Below, piece by piece: positions 14,960 to 24,600 of a stretch of 33,910 nucleotides of DNA. Origin of the DNA: Deltaproteobacteria bacterium (lineage in GTDB: Bacteria > Desulfobacterota > Desulfobulbia > Desulfobulbales > Desulfurivibrionaceae). Below the pieces are notes generated by a model. That model was not told the origin of the DNA. It was given only the letters and a program-made list of their open reading frames with translations, and made no database searches. A program made the position numbers and the translations under genes. The stretch is from the NCBI GenBank assembly GCA_021802645.1, contig JAJZRO010000022.1, positions 1 through 33,910 of the forward strand. Reading direction: 5' to 3'. Every line of letters begins with the position of its first letter. Position 1 is the first letter of the stretch.

Positions 14960-17422
14960 ATGATGCTCAAAAACATGAAGATTAAAGTGAAGTTGGTCAG
15001 CAGTTTTTTATTGGTCGCGGCGTTGGTGGCGGTGGTCGGTGCCTTTGGTAGCCTCAAGGTGCACCAGGGTAGTGATACCGATATCTTCCTCTACGAGAAG
15101 TGTACCATTCCGCTGGGTTTGCTCATCAATGTGGAAACGGGTTTCGAACGTTCCGCCGCCAACATCGCCTCCATGGTCTATCAGCGGAACGCCGGCCAGA
15201 TGAAGGCCGTCGAGGAATCCATGGATGCCGCGGACCTGGCTCTGCGAGATTACAAGAAGACCCTGATCGATGCCGAGGCTGAGAAGGACTACAACCAGGC
15301 CTTGGTCCAGTGGGCCGCCTGGAGCAAGTTCATCGATCAGGAAAAAGAGTTGCTGCAGGCCGAGCGGTACGATGCCGCCCTAACGTTGCAGAATGGGGAA
15401 GGCCGACAACTCGGCAAGGCGACGAGGAGCCTCTTCGAAAAGATCGAGGCCCGCAACATCGACGCGGCAAAGAAGATATCTGACAACAACATTGCCATGG
15501 CCAACAGCACCACGAGGTGGATCTATTTTGCCATCGGCGTGGGGGTACTTGTTGCCGTTGGCATGGGGCTTCTGGTGACCAAGGCCATCACCCAGCCGCT
15601 CCAGGCCTGTGTGGATGCGGCCAAGGCTATTGCCATCGGCAATACCGAAGTGCATCTGGATACCAGCGCCACCGATGAGATCGGCATGTTGCAGACCGCC
15701 ATGGCCCAGATGGTGGAAGCGATCAACGCCATGATCGAGGAGGTGGACCTGCTGGTGACCGCCGTCTGGCAGGGAAGGATCACCACCCGTGCCCAAGCGG
15801 ACAGGCACCAGGGCGATTACCGGAGAATCGTCGCCGGGATCAACAGCGTCATGGACCGATTGGTGGGGATGCTCGATACCATGCCTTCGCCGGCCATGAT
15901 CATCGATAACGATTTTACCGTCCGGTATATGAACGAACTCGGAGCCAAGGTGGGCGGCAGGAGTCAGGCCCAGGTGATCGGCACCAAGTGCTACGATCAC
16001 TTTAAGACCAGCGACTGCAAGACCGAGCGATGCGCCTGTGGCCGCGCGATGCGCAATGGCCAGGAGGCCAGTTCCGAGACGGACGCCCATCCTTCCGTGA
16101 GCCTTGACCTGGACATCGCGTACAGCGCCACCCCCCTTAAAGATGAACAGGGCAGGATCATCGGCGCCGCCGAGTGGGTCACCGACCAGACTGCCATCAG
16201 GCAGGCGGCCAGGGTGGCGGCCAAGGTCGCCACCTACCAGGAGAACGAGACCCAGAAATTGATGGAACTCCTGAACAGCCTTGCCAAGGGTGAATTGGAC
16301 CTCGCCGTTGCAACCGCCCCGGCCGACAGCGATACCCAGGCGGTCAAGCAGGTTTTTGACGGCATCGGCACGGCGGTGGCGGCGTTGGTCAAGGCGTTGA
16401 AGGAGGTCAGCTACACGGCTGGTGAGATTGCCGGCGGTAATTTGCAGGTCCAGTTGCGGAAGAGGAGCGACCAGGATGTGCTGATCCAGGCATTGCAAGA
16501 CATGGTAACCAAGCTGAAAGAGGTGATCACTGACGTGCGTGCCGCCGCCGATCAGGTGGCGGCCGGGAGCCAGCAGTTGAGCGGCAGCTCCCAGGAGGTC
16601 TCCCAGGGCGCGAGTGAGCAGGCCGCCTCGGTGGAGGAAATCTCGACCTCTATGGAGGAGCTGGCCTCCACCGTGGCGCAGAGCGCTGACAATGCGCGGC
16701 AGACGGCGACTATTGCGGGGAAGGCGTCGGAGGATGCGGCAGCGGGCGGTAAGGCGATGGGAGAAACGGTGGCGGCCATGCAGCACATCGCCGAAAAGGT
16801 GGCGCTGATCGAGGAGATCGCGCGGCAGACCAACCTGCTGGCCTTGAACGCCGCCATTGAGGCGGCCCGGGCCGGCGAGCACGGTAAGGGTTTCGCGGTG
16901 GTGGCTTCGGAGGTGAGGAAACTGGCGGAACGGAGCCAGGTTTCGGCGCAAGAGATCAAGACAGTTGCGGCGGAGAGCGTCCAGACGGCGGCCAATGCCG
17001 GGAAATTGATCAACGACATCGTGCCGCAGATCCAGAAGACCGCCGAACTGGTGCAGGAGATCGACGCCGCCGCCAATGAGCAGGCGCGCGGCATCGAGGA
17101 AAACACCAAGGCGGTCCAGCAGTTCGATCAGGTGATCCAGGCCAACAGTGCGGCCGCGGAGGAGATGGCCTCCACCAGCGAGGAGCTGACCGCCCAGGCG
17201 GAACACCTGCAGGATATCATCGCTTTTTTCAGGATGGGAGAGATGGCGGTCGGTGGAAATCCCTCGGAAAGGATACTGGTTGGGCAGAAGAGGTTGTCGA
17301 GAGCGGCAGCGCCGCCCATTGCAGCGGTTCCGCGTTCCTCCGCACGTCCAACGATTGAGAGATGCCAAGGGGCACAGTTGGTGCTGCAAGACAAACCGGA
17401 ATTCGATTTCGAACGGTATTAG
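14960..17422 (+). CDS. Methyl-accepting chemotaxis protein with one Cys-rich PAS domain
   Basis: 820 residues. TM1 is at about 12-31, followed by a periplasmic four-helix-type sensor, then TM2 at about 188-208, HAMP, one PAS (about 290-420), a second linker and the MCP signalling domain ([20 protein letters not shown]). The PAS has the same C-x8-C-x4-C-x-C set as the first receptor (C344, C353, C358, C360). The protein ends in FDFERY, a likely CheR/CheB docking tail after a flexible linker. The start at 14960 is chosen because GGAGAG lies 6 bases upstream; the open frame extends to 14933. Its signalling domain is closer to that of the third receptor than to the first, and a 112-base stretch is identical between the two. 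It has its own promoter. Confidence 0.95.
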   Translation: MMLKNMKIKVKLVSSFLLVAALVAVVGAFGSLKVHQGSDTDIFLYEKCTIPLGLLINVETGFERSAANIASMVYQRNAGQMKAVEESMDAADLALRDYKKTLIDAEAEKDYNQALVQWAAWSKFIDQEKELLQAERYDAALTLQNGEGRQLGKATRSLFEKIEARNIDAAKKISDNNIAMANSTTRWIYFAIGVGVLVAVGMGLLVTKAITQPLQACVDAAKAIAIGNTEVHLDTSATDEIGMLQTAMAQMVEAINAMIEEVDLLVTAVWQGRITTRAQADRHQGDYRRIVAGINSVMDRLVGMLDTMPSPAMIIDNDFTVRYMNELGAKVGGRSQAQVIGTKCYDHFKTSDCKTERCACGRAMRNGQEASSETDAHPSVSLDLDIAYSATPLKDEQGRIIGAAEWVTDQTAIRQAARVAAKVATYQENETQKLMELLNSLAKGELDLAVATAPADSDTQAVKQVFDGIGTAVAALVKALKEVSYTAGEIAGGNLQVQLRKRSDQDVLIQALQDMVTKLKEVITDVRAAADQVAAGSQQLSGSSQEVSQGASEQAASVEEISTSMEELASTVAQSADNARQTATIAGKASEDAAAGGKAMGETVAAMQHIAEKVALIEEIARQTNLLALNAAIEAARAGEHGKGFAVVASEVRKLAERSQVSAQEIKTVAAESVQTAANAGKLINDIVPQIQKTAELVQEIDAAANEQARGIEENTKAVQQFDQVIQANSAAAEEMASTSEELTAQAEHLQDIIAFFRMGEMAVGGNPSERILVGQKRLSRAAAPPIAAVPRSSARPTIERCQGAQLVLQDKPEFDFERY
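17038..17149 (+). repeat. 112-base exact repeat in MCP signalling domain, copy 1
   Basis: Identical to 18851-18962 in the third MCP gene. It encodes the segment around [20 protein letters not shown]. Third-position identity over the whole length suggests recent duplication or gene conversion rather than protein constraint alone. Confidence 0.9.
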
Positions 17423-17426
17423 GCTA

Positions 17427-17478
17427 CCCCCCGAGATGGCGACGATATTGTTGGTCGCGGGGAGTGAGTCAATTTTTT
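17427..17478 (+). terminator. Possible weak terminator after the second MCP
   Basis: A bulged stem (CCCC plus GCGAC on the left, GTCGCGGGG on the right, 17427-17462) is followed by AATTTTTT at 17471-17478. The bulge and the gap before the T run make it less certain than the other terminators. Confidence 0.45.
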
Positions 17479-17481
17479 GAT

Positions 17482-17511
17482 TTGACTTCCTTTTTTTACC
17501 CCATCTATACT
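17482..17511 (+). promoter_or_regulatory. Promoter of the mcp3-che operon
   Basis: TTGACT (17482-17487), an 18-base spacer with a T7 run and TATACT (17506-17511). It is almost the same as the promoter at 14748-14777, so the second receptor and the che operon are probably expressed together. Confidence 0.68.
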
Positions 17512-17550
17512 TTTTGAGGAAGTGATTCTGGGAGGGGAGAATATCAACTG

Positions 17551-17571
17551 ATGGGAGAGCTCGGTTTATGA
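17551..17571 (+). CDS. Possible 6-residue leader ORF overlapping the third MCP start
   Basis: ATG at 17551 reads MGELGL and stops at TGA 17569-17571, which overlaps the MCP ATG at 17568 as ATGA. The mini-ORF contains the GGGAGAG that serves the MCP start and has a purine-rich GGAGGGGAG about 12 bases upstream. Translational coupling is possible, but such a short frame can arise by chance. Confidence 0.25.
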   Translation: MGELGL

Positions 17572-19238
17572 AGAAGAATATCCGCAACAAGATGCTCCTT
17601 GCCTTTGGCGGAGTCTGCGTGGTGCTGGTGATCCAGCTCCTGGTGAACGGCTTTTTCCAGAGCCGGGTGGTCAGCAGCGTGGAAACCGCGCGGGACAAGG
17701 GGTACGGCGCGAACGATCACGCCCAGAATATCGAAATCGAGGCACTGAAGGTGCGGGAACTCCTCACCGACGCGAGTGTGGTCCGCACGGCCGAGGCCCT
17801 GACCAGTGCGGTCAAGACGGCTGAGGAACATAGCATAAAGCTACGGGAAAGCAGCGAGGCGCTCAAGACGCTCCACCCGGAAAAACGACGCGAGATAGAG
17901 GAAATAGAGAAACTTTTCGGCGAGATGTCGGAAAAGGGCAAACACGCGGCCGAGTTGTACGCCAAGGGGGATTTGGCAACCGGTACCAAGATTTCGGGCG
18001 AATTCGATGCCGCAGCCGAAAATTTGAGCAATCGGTTGGATCAACTGGAAGAGGAGATGGTCACGCAAGCACACGGTGATATCGCCGCGGCGGTTTCCAC
18101 CATCAGGCTTTCCGGCATCATCAGCATCGTGCTGGCTCTGGCCATTATCGTCTTTACCGTAATCCTGGCCTTTGTCTTCTCGGGCCGCATCGCCGGCGCG
18201 CTCCAGAAGATGGTGGTGCTCGCCGAGTCGATCGCCGACGGCGATCTGACCAAGGAGCATGCGGTGATGAACGAGGAGGACGAAATCGGCCAGCTCTCCC
18301 GGTCGCTCGCCCGCATGGAAACCAAGCTCAAACAGATCATCAACGACGTGCGGGCCGCGGCCGATCAGGTGGCCGCCGGCAGCCAGGAGTTGAGCAGCAG
18401 CTCCCAGGAGGTTTCCCAGGGGGCGAGCGAGCAGGCCGCCTCGGTGGAGGAGATTTCCGCCTCCATGGAAGAACTGGCGAGCACCGTGGCGCAGAGCGCC
18501 GACAATGCGCGGCAGACCGCGACCATCGCCAAGAAGGCCTCGGAGGACGCAGCGGCCGGTGGCAAGGCCATGCAGGAGACGGTGGCGGCCATGCAGCATA
18601 TTGCCCAGAAGATCGAGGTGATCGAGGAGATCGCGCGGCAGACCAACCTGCTGGCCTTGAACGCCGCCATCGAGGCGGCGCGGGCCGGCGAGCACGGCAA
18701 GGGTTTCGCGGTGGTGGCTTCCGAGGTGCGCAAGCTCGCCGAACGCAGCCAGGTTTCTGCCCAGGAGATCCGGGGCGTGGCGGCATCGAGCGTGGAAACC
18801 TCGACCCATGCCGGCAGGCTCATCGAGGATATCGTGCCGCAGATTCAGCGGACCGCCGAACTGGTGCAGGAGATCGACGCCGCCGCCAATGAGCAGGCGC
18901 GCGGCATCGAGGAAAACACCAAGGCGGTCCAGCAGTTCGATCAGGTGATCCAGGCCAACAGTTCGGCCGCCGAGGAGATGGCCGCCACCAGCGAGGAATT
19001 GACCGCGCAGGCCGGACAGTTGCAGGATACCATCGGGTTCTTCCGGGTGAGCGCCCTGCCTGGTGTCGGGGCTGAGCGAAAGACGGTGGCGCTGCACCGG
19101 GCGCTACCCCAGCCAAGCCGTCAGCCGGCAGCCAGCCGGTTCTTGCCCAAAACGGCCCCGCCAGCTCACCACGCCGAGGGACAGGGGGTCAAGCTGGAGT
19201 TGAAGGAAACCCACGACCCTGAATTCGAGAGATATTAA
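17568..19238 (+). CDS. Methyl-accepting chemotaxis protein (short, no PAS)
   Basis: 556 residues. TM1 is at about 8-30 and TM2 at about 180-205, bracketing a helical periplasmic domain rich in charged residues. HAMP (about 205-260) and the MCP signalling domain follow, with the hairpin tip [20 protein letters not shown]. The linker after the signalling domain is rich in Pro and Ala and ends in DPEFERY, the same tail type as in the other two receptors. It is the first gene of the che operon: cheA begins 18 bases after its stop. GGGAGAG precedes the ATG. Confidence 0.95.
   Translation: MKKNIRNKMLLAFGGVCVVLVIQLLVNGFFQSRVVSSVETARDKGYGANDHAQNIEIEALKVRELLTDASVVRTAEALTSAVKTAEEHSIKLRESSEALKTLHPEKRREIEEIEKLFGEMSEKGKHAAELYAKGDLATGTKISGEFDAAAENLSNRLDQLEEEMVTQAHGDIAAAVSTIRLSGIISIVLALAIIVFTVILAFVFSGRIAGALQKMVVLAESIADGDLTKEHAVMNEEDEIGQLSRSLARMETKLKQIINDVRAAADQVAAGSQELSSSSQEVSQGASEQAASVEEISASMEELASTVAQSADNARQTATIAKKASEDAAAGGKAMQETVAAMQHIAQKIEVIEEIARQTNLLALNAAIEAARAGEHGKGFAVVASEVRKLAERSQVSAQEIRGVAASSVETSTHAGRLIEDIVPQIQRTAELVQEIDAAANEQARGIEENTKAVQQFDQVIQANSSAAEEMAATSEELTAQAGQLQDTIGFFRVSALPGVGAERKTVALHRALPQPSRQPAASRFLPKTAPPAHHAEGQGVKLELKETHDPEFERY
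18851..18962 (+). repeat. 112-base exact repeat in MCP signalling domain, copy 2
   Basis: Matches 17038-17149 base for base (offset 1813). Similarity continues on both sides with scattered silent changes. Confidence 0.9.
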
Positions 19239-19256
19239 TCGCGGTCAAGGTGCGTT

Positions 19257-21395
19257 ATGAGTGAATCAGAGTATGGCGAGGTGTTTCGCGAAGAGGCGAC
19301 GGAGCTGCTGGAAGAGTTGGAAAGCGCCCTGCTGGAGCTGGAAAAGAACCCGACCGACCTCAAGATCGTCGGCCGGGTTTTTCGGGCCATGCATACCATC
19401 AAGGGGTCGGGCGCCATGTTCGGTTTTGACGACATCGCCAAGTTCACGCACCATGTCGAGACCGTGCTCGACAAGGTACGCGACGGTGCGGTGCCGGTGA
19501 CCAAGGAACTGATCGACCTCACCCTCGCCTCCCGCGACCATATCACCGCCCTGCTGGATGCCGCCACCGGCACGGGGGCGGCCGATCCGGCCAGGGGCGA
19601 GGAAATCATCGCCGGGATGCAGACACTGGTGGCTGCCGCAACCGGCGACGCGGCCCCGGCCCCGGCCCCGGCGGCCAAGCAACCCGAAGCGGCGCCGGTC
19701 GAAAGCGAAGCGCCCCAAGACAAGACCGTGGGGCAGCTTACCCATTATCGCATCCACCTGAAGCCCACGGCGGAATTCTTTGCCGCGGGCGGTGGTGTGG
19801 AGCCGCTGCTCGACGAGCTGCGAAAACTCGGGGAATGCACGGTCTTCCTGCACGAACCTCAGGCCAGGGAGGCCGGCGACTATGGCTTGTGGGAGGCCTT
19901 GCTCACCACGAAGCAGGGCATCAACGCGGTGAGGGATGTCTTTGTCTTTGCCGAGTCGAGCTGTCTGGTCAAGGTGGTGCCGCTGGCCACCGAGGGCGAC
20001 GAGGAGTTCAGCGAACACAAGCGGCTGGGCGAGATTCTGGTGGAGCGCGGCGAGATCGCGCCGGAAGCGCTGAAAGAGATTCTCGACCAGCAGAAGCCGC
20101 TCGGGGAACTGCTGGTGGAGGCCAAGCTGGTAACCCGCACCAAGGTGGAATCCGCCCTGGCCGAGCAGGAGATGCGGAAATCCCAGAAGCTGGCCGCGCA
20201 GAAAGCCAAAGCGGCAGACTCCATCCGGGTCGGAGCCGACAAACTCGACCGCCTCATCAATCTGGTGGGCGAGCTGGTGGTGACCCAGGCGCAACTGACC
20301 CAGGTCGCCTCGCAGCTCGGCGAGTCCGATCTGGTGGAGCCGGTGGAACAGATCGAGCGGCTCACCGCCGAGATGCGCGACTGCGTGCTGGGTATCCGCA
20401 TGCTGCCCATCGGCACCACCTTTGCCCGCTTCAAGCGCCTGGTGCGCGACCTTTCCACCGAACTGGGCAAGGATGTGGTGATGCAGACCGACGGCGCCGA
20501 GACCGAACTGGACAAGAACGTCATCGACCAGCTCGGCGACCCGCTGGTGCACCTCATCCGCAACAGCATCGACCATGGCATCGAAGCGCCGGATGCGCGC
20601 GAGGCCGCCGGCAAGCCACGCCGGGGCGCCATCCACCTCTCGGCCACCCACGCCGGGGCCAACGTGCTGATCACCGTTTCCGACGACGGCCGCGGCCTCG
20701 ACCGGGAAAAGATTCGTGAGAAGGCCATCGCCAAAGGACTCATCAAGCCGGAGGCCGAGGTGGATGACGCCGCGATCTTCAATACCATTTTCGCCCCAGG
20801 CCTCTCTACCGCCGGCACCGTCACCAGCGTTTCGGGCCGCGGCGTCGGCATGGACGTGGTGAAGAGCACGGTGGAGGGGTTGAAGGGCTCGGTTTCGGTG
20901 CACAGCAGCGGGAAGGGCAAAGGCACCACCATCGCCATCTCCCTGCCGCTGACCCTGGCCATTATCGACGGCCTGCTGGTGCAGGTGGAGGACACCCATT
21001 TTGTGTTACCGCTCTCTCAGGTGTTGGAGTGCGTGGAGCTGACCAAGGAGGACATCGCCCGATTCCACGAGCGGCGGGTGTTGCCGGTGCGGGATCAACT
21101 GGTGCCCTACGTGCGGCTGCGGGATTTTTTCGCCATTCCCGGGCAGCGGCCCGACCTGGAACAATTGGTGATCGTGGAGATCAACGACGAACGCTTCGGC
21201 GTGGTGCTCGACGACGTGATCGGCGAACATCAGACCGTCCTGAAGTCGCTGGGCTGGGTCTACCGGAACGCCATCGGCGTTTCCGGTTCCACCATTTTGG
21301 GCAATGGCAAGGTGGCGCTGATCCTTGACATGCCGAATGTGTTGAAACATGCGCGCCTTGAGGAACAGGGCGCGATTCGGAATATCGTTCATTAA
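19257..21395 (+). CDS. cheA: Chemotaxis histidine kinase CheA
   Basis: 712 residues. It autophosphorylates and passes phosphate to response regulators and CheB at receptor arrays. The domains in order are: HPt (1-105) with phosphoacceptor H46 in AMHTIKGSGAMFGF; an Ala/Pro linker; a P2-like region at about 160-245; an insert at about 253-308 with two LGE-type repeats (LGEILVERGEIAPEALKEIL and LGELLVEAKLVTRTKVESAL) that resemble the N-terminal domain of GspE/MshE ATPases; a dimerisation domain (GADKLDRLINLVGELVVTQA); a HATPase (HLIRNSIDHGIEAP, SDDGRGLD, SGRGVGMDVV); and a C-terminal CheW-like domain. The insert is not in E. coli CheA and may bind a nucleotide or partner. Confidence 0.97.
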   Translation: MSESEYGEVFREEATELLEELESALLELEKNPTDLKIVGRVFRAMHTIKGSGAMFGFDDIAKFTHHVETVLDKVRDGAVPVTKELIDLTLASRDHITALLDAATGTGAADPARGEEIIAGMQTLVAAATGDAAPAPAPAAKQPEAAPVESEAPQDKTVGQLTHYRIHLKPTAEFFAAGGGVEPLLDELRKLGECTVFLHEPQAREAGDYGLWEALLTTKQGINAVRDVFVFAESSCLVKVVPLATEGDEEFSEHKRLGEILVERGEIAPEALKEILDQQKPLGELLVEAKLVTRTKVESALAEQEMRKSQKLAAQKAKAADSIRVGADKLDRLINLVGELVVTQAQLTQVASQLGESDLVEPVEQIERLTAEMRDCVLGIRMLPIGTTFARFKRLVRDLSTELGKDVVMQTDGAETELDKNVIDQLGDPLVHLIRNSIDHGIEAPDAREAAGKPRRGAIHLSATHAGANVLITVSDDGRGLDREKIREKAIAKGLIKPEAEVDDAAIFNTIFAPGLSTAGTVTSVSGRGVGMDVVKSTVEGLKGSVSVHSSGKGKGTTIAISLPLTLAIIDGLLVQVEDTHFVLPLSQVLECVELTKEDIARFHERRVLPVRDQLVPYVRLRDFFAIPGQRPDLEQLVIVEINDERFGVVLDDVIGEHQTVLKSLGWVYRNAIGVSGSTILGNGKVALILDMPNVLKHARLEEQGAIRNIVH

Positions 21396-21431
21396 CGCCG
21401 AACAGGCGGAATAGACGCGGAGGAAGGCATC

Positions 21432-21980
21432 ATGGCGACCAATACCGAAGGCGTTGAGCAGCAGGCCACCCAATATCTGACCTTTGTGCTGCGTGACGAG
21501 GGCTTTGCCATCGAGATCGGCAAGGTGCGGGAGGTGCTCGACGTCACCACCCTCACCCGGATTCCCCGCATGCCCGACTACCTGAGCGGCGTCATCAATC
21601 TGCGCGGCAGCGTGGTGCCGGTGATGGACCTGGGCCAGAAGCTCGGCATGGGGCCGATCAGCCACACCAAGAATACCTGCATCATGATCGTGGAACTGGA
21701 GGTGGAAGGCGCCATGGTGGAGATGGGGGTGCTCACCGACTCCGTCCAGATGGTGCTCGACCTCCAGGCCGAGGAGATTGAGGCGGTGCCGCGCATGGGC
21801 ACCAACCTCAACACCGAGTTCATCAAGGGCATGGGCCGGCAGGGTGAGGACAAGTTTTTGATCATCCTCGACATCGACCGGGTCCTGGCCAGCGAGGGCG
21901 AGGCCGCCTTGCGCGGCGAGATGGTACCCTCTGTCACTGAAACGCAGGAAGCGGCAAGGGCTGACGCCGGCGCGGCGTGA
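21432..21980 (+). CDS. cheW: Chemotaxis coupling protein CheW
   Basis: 182 residues, a typical CheW length. It links receptors to CheA. Family signatures include YLTFVLRDEGFAIEIGKVREVL near the start, then TRIPRMPDYLSGVINLRG, VVPVMDLGQKLG and the later GTNLNTEFIKGMGRQGED with FLIILDIDRVL. Near position 21424 GAGGAAGG precedes the ATG. The last ~20 residues form an Ala-rich extension. Confidence 0.96.
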   Translation: MATNTEGVEQQATQYLTFVLRDEGFAIEIGKVREVLDVTTLTRIPRMPDYLSGVINLRGSVVPVMDLGQKLGMGPISHTKNTCIMIVELEVEGAMVEMGVLTDSVQMVLDLQAEEIEAVPRMGTNLNTEFIKGMGRQGEDKFLIILDIDRVLASEGEAALRGEMVPSVTETQEAARADAGAA

Positions 21981-22039
21981 GCCTGGCTGCGTCAAGGGAC
22001 TGAACGCCTGAGTTTGAGCAACGAGTGTTAGCGAGTGTT

Positions 22040-22927
22040 ATGGATTCAACCCCTGGCTTACGAGTTTCCGACGGGGAAAGCCCGGCCCCACCCATGCTGA
22101 GCGACCGGGACTTCAACAAGTTCAGCTCCTTCATTTACGAAGTCTGCGGCATCAAGTTGCCGCCGATCAAGAAGACCATGCTCTCCGCCCGCCTCCAGAA
22201 ACGGTTGCGGCGGCTGAACATGGCCTCGTACAGCGCCTACTTCGAGTATGTGCAGAGTCCGGAAGGGCAGGTCAACGAACTCTTCCACATGATCGATGCG
22301 GTGAGCACCAACAAGACCGATTTCTTCCGCGAGCCCCAGCACTTCGAGGTGATGAACCAGAAGGTGCTGCCGGAATTCCTGGCCCGGCACCACAAGTATC
22401 CGCAAGCCCGCCCGCTGCATGTGTGGAGCGCCGGTTGCTCCACCGGTCAGGAACCCTATACCCTGGCCATGGTGCTCCAGGAGTTCTGTGAAAAGAATCC
22501 CCAACTCGATTACGAGATCCTGGCCACCGATATCTGCACTCAGGCCCTGGAGGCCGCCGCCGAGGCGATTTATGCCGATGAGGTGGTCGCGCCGGTGCCG
22601 GCTCATCTGCGGCACAAGTACCTGATGAAGGGCAAGGGTCGCCACAGCGGTTTCCATCGCGTGGTGCCGGAGTTGCGCAACAAGGTGCGCCTTGAGCGGC
22701 TCAATTTCATGGATCGGGATTTCAGGATCAACAAGAAGATGGACATCATCTTCTGCCGGAACGTCATCATCTATTTCGACCGGCCGACCCAGCAGACCCT
22801 GTTTGAGAAATTCTACCGGCAGTTTGCCCCGGGCGGCTTCCTTTTCACCGGCCATTCCGAGTCGCTGGAGGGGATTACCGACCGAATGGAACGCATCGAC
22901 TCGGCGGTGTATAAATGTCTCAAGTAG
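22040..22927 (+). CDS. cheR: Chemotaxis protein methyltransferase CheR
   Basis: About 295 residues. It methylates glutamates of receptors using S-adenosylmethionine. The N-terminal CheR domain begins at LSDRDFNKFSSFIYE. The methyltransferase core shows NKTDFFREPQHFE, VWSAGCSTGQEPYTLAM (AdoMet loop), ILATDICTQAL and IFCRNVIIYFD, ending with FLFTGHSESL. The start is uncertain: ATG 22040 is used here, but GTG 22025 and ATG 22094 are in frame and none has a good ribosome binding site. A 10-base near-tandem repeat (CGAGTGTTAG/CGAGTGTTAT) lies at the start. Its beta-subdomain would dock to the FERY tails of the receptors. Confidence 0.94.
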   Translation: MDSTPGLRVSDGESPAPPMLSDRDFNKFSSFIYEVCGIKLPPIKKTMLSARLQKRLRRLNMASYSAYFEYVQSPEGQVNELFHMIDAVSTNKTDFFREPQHFEVMNQKVLPEFLARHHKYPQARPLHVWSAGCSTGQEPYTLAMVLQEFCEKNPQLDYEILATDICTQALEAAAEAIYADEVVAPVPAHLRHKYLMKGKGRHSGFHRVVPELRNKVRLERLNFMDRDFRINKKMDIIFCRNVIIYFDRPTQQTLFEKFYRQFAPGGFLFTGHSESLEGITDRMERIDSAVYKCLK

Positions 22928-23424
22928 ACCCACTGCAGAGCGAGTTGCCGGTGGTGACTCTCCACCCGGGCGAGTTGTTCGTGGCAACGGAACCGACCCT
23001 CATTACCACCCTTCTTGGCTCCTGCGTCTCGGTCTGCCTCTATTGCCGGGCGAGCAGGGCCGGCGCCATGTGCCACGGAGTCATGCCGGGGCAGGGAGGG
23101 CACCAGGAAGAGAGTTTCCGGTTCGTTGACACCTCGGTTTCCTATATGGTCGAGGTGATGGCCCGGCAACGGGGATTTTCCTGCGCCAGACTTGAGGCAA
23201 AACTCTTCGGCGGCGCCGACCTCTTCAGCCTGAAGCCGAGCCCGGCCAGGCAGACGTCCAGCATCGGCACCCAGAATATCCAGGCGGCCAGGGCGGTACT
23301 CCAGAAACACGGGGTACCCGTTGTCACCGAGCAGGTGGGCGGCGATCGGGGCTGCAAGCTCTTTTTCTACACCCATACCGGCGAGGTGTATCTGAAGCAC
23401 CTCCAACGGACAACAGGCGAGTGA
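22915..23424 (+). CDS. cheD: Chemoreceptor glutamine deamidase CheD
   Basis: 169 residues. It deamidates receptor glutamines and in some systems works with CheC. The catalytic cysteine is C37 in [13 protein letters not shown] and the histidine is H54 in GAMCHGVMP; the later [11 protein letters not shown] and [13 protein letters not shown] fit the family. The gene overlaps the end of cheR by 13 bases, so the two are coupled. No CheC or CheX partner is in the window. Confidence 0.95.
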   Translation: MSQVDPLQSELPVVTLHPGELFVATEPTLITTLLGSCVSVCLYCRASRAGAMCHGVMPGQGGHQEESFRFVDTSVSYMVEVMARQRGFSCARLEAKLFGGADLFSLKPSPARQTSSIGTQNIQAARAVLQKHGVPVVTEQVGGDRGCKLFFYTHTGEVYLKHLQRTTGE

Positions 23425-23426
23425 AC

Positions 23427-24497
23427 ATGGCCGGCAAACTGAGGGTACTCATAGTCGATGACTCCGCGGTGGTCCGCCAGACGCTGCACGATATCCTGGA
23501 GTCGGACCCGCAGATCGAGGTGATGGGCGCGGCGCGCGATCCCTTCGTGGCCGCCGATTATATCGCCAAGGAGGTGCCGGACGTCATCGTGCTCGATGTC
23601 GAGATGCCGCGGATGGACGGCATCACCTTCCTGCACAAGATCATGACCCAGCATCCCATTCCGGTGGTGATCTGTTCGACCCTCACCGAAGGGGGGGCCG
23701 CGACCACGATCAAGGCCCTGGAATACGGGGCGGTGGATATCATCACCAAACCCAAGCTCGGCACCAAGCAGTTCATCGAGGAGTCACGCATCCGCATCTG
23801 CGATGCGGTCAAGGCCGCCGCCAAGGTGCGGGTCAAGTCGGTCTCCGCTCCCGTTGTCCGGCCGGTGGAGAGAAAGCTCACCGCCGACGTCATGCTGCCG
23901 CCGCCGGCCAAGGCCATGGTGCAGACCACCGAGCGGGTGGTGGCGGTGGGGGCCTCCACCGGCGGCACCGAGGCGCTGCGGGTCTTTCTGGAGGCGTTGC
24001 CCGGCGATTGTTCCGGGATCGTCATTGTGCAGCACATGCCGGAAGGATTCACCCGCGCCTTTGCCGAGCGCCTCAATGGCATCTGCCGCATCCGGATCAA
24101 GGAGGCGGAGGATGGCGACACGGTGTTGCGCGGTCAGGCCCTGATCGCGCCCGGCAACCGCCACACCCTGCTGAAGCGCAGCGGCGCCCGTTATTACGTG
24201 GAGGTCAAGGATGGTCCGCTGGTTTGCCGCCACCGTCCCTCGGTGGATGTGCTCTTCCGCTCCACCGCCCGCTATGCCGGCAAGAACGCCATCGGCGTCA
24301 TCATGACCGGCATGGGCGACGACGGCGCGCGCGGCATGCTGGAGATGAAGGAGGCCGGCGCGTACACCATTGCCCAGGACGAGAAGTCCTGCGTGGTGTT
24401 CGGTATGCCCAAGGAGGCGATCGCCTTGGGCGGGGTGGACAAGGTGCTGCCGCTGGAGCGGATCGCCCCGGAAGTATTGCGTATGCAAACTATTTGA
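23427..24497 (+). CDS. cheB: Chemotaxis response regulator methylesterase CheB
   Basis: 356 residues. The N-terminal receiver has the phosphoacceptor D57 in [11 protein letters not shown]. The C-terminal methylesterase/deamidase has S177 ([10 protein letters not shown]), H203 (VQHMPEGF) and D299 ([10 protein letters not shown]) as the expected triad. It removes methyl groups from receptors when phosphorylated by CheA, opposing CheR. ATG 23427 is preferred because AGGCGAG lies 5 bases upstream; a GTG at 23421 overlapping the cheD stop is the alternative. Confidence 0.96.
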   Translation: MAGKLRVLIVDDSAVVRQTLHDILESDPQIEVMGAARDPFVAADYIAKEVPDVIVLDVEMPRMDGITFLHKIMTQHPIPVVICSTLTEGGAATTIKALEYGAVDIITKPKLGTKQFIEESRIRICDAVKAAAKVRVKSVSAPVVRPVERKLTADVMLPPPAKAMVQTTERVVAVGASTGGTEALRVFLEALPGDCSGIVIVQHMPEGFTRAFAERLNGICRIRIKEAEDGDTVLRGQALIAPGNRHTLLKRSGARYYVEVKDGPLVCRHRPSVDVLFRSTARYAGKNAIGVIMTGMGDDGARGMLEMKEAGAYTIAQDEKSCVVFGMPKEAIALGGVDKVLPLERIAPEVLRMQTI

Positions 24498-24522
24498 TTC
24501 TCGCGTTGGCAATCAGTACAAT
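24494..24522 (+). promoter_or_regulatory. Promoter-like sequence before the HEAT-receiver gene
   Basis: TTGATT (24494-24499), a 17-base spacer and TACAAT (24517-24522). The -35 box overlaps the cheB stop codon. It would let the next gene be expressed apart from the che operon. Confidence 0.5.
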
Positions 24523-24600
24523 GAAGTGCATCCGACGCCGCGGGCGGATTGGGCAAGGGTTCCGGGCGGTTTCGGATGGAAATTCACGCATGGGAAGAAT

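Noticed and set aside
12251-17698. Minus-strand frames of 792 and 772 codons opposite the MCP genes
   Set aside because: Rich in Leu/Gly/His/Asp and antisense to conserved MCP signalling domains; shadow frames.
24370-24600. Earlier start for the HEAT-receiver gene within cheB
   Set aside because: The extra residues are Arg/Cys/Trp-rich, as in shadow frames, and overlap cheB coding sequence; ATG 24601 has a ribosome binding site.
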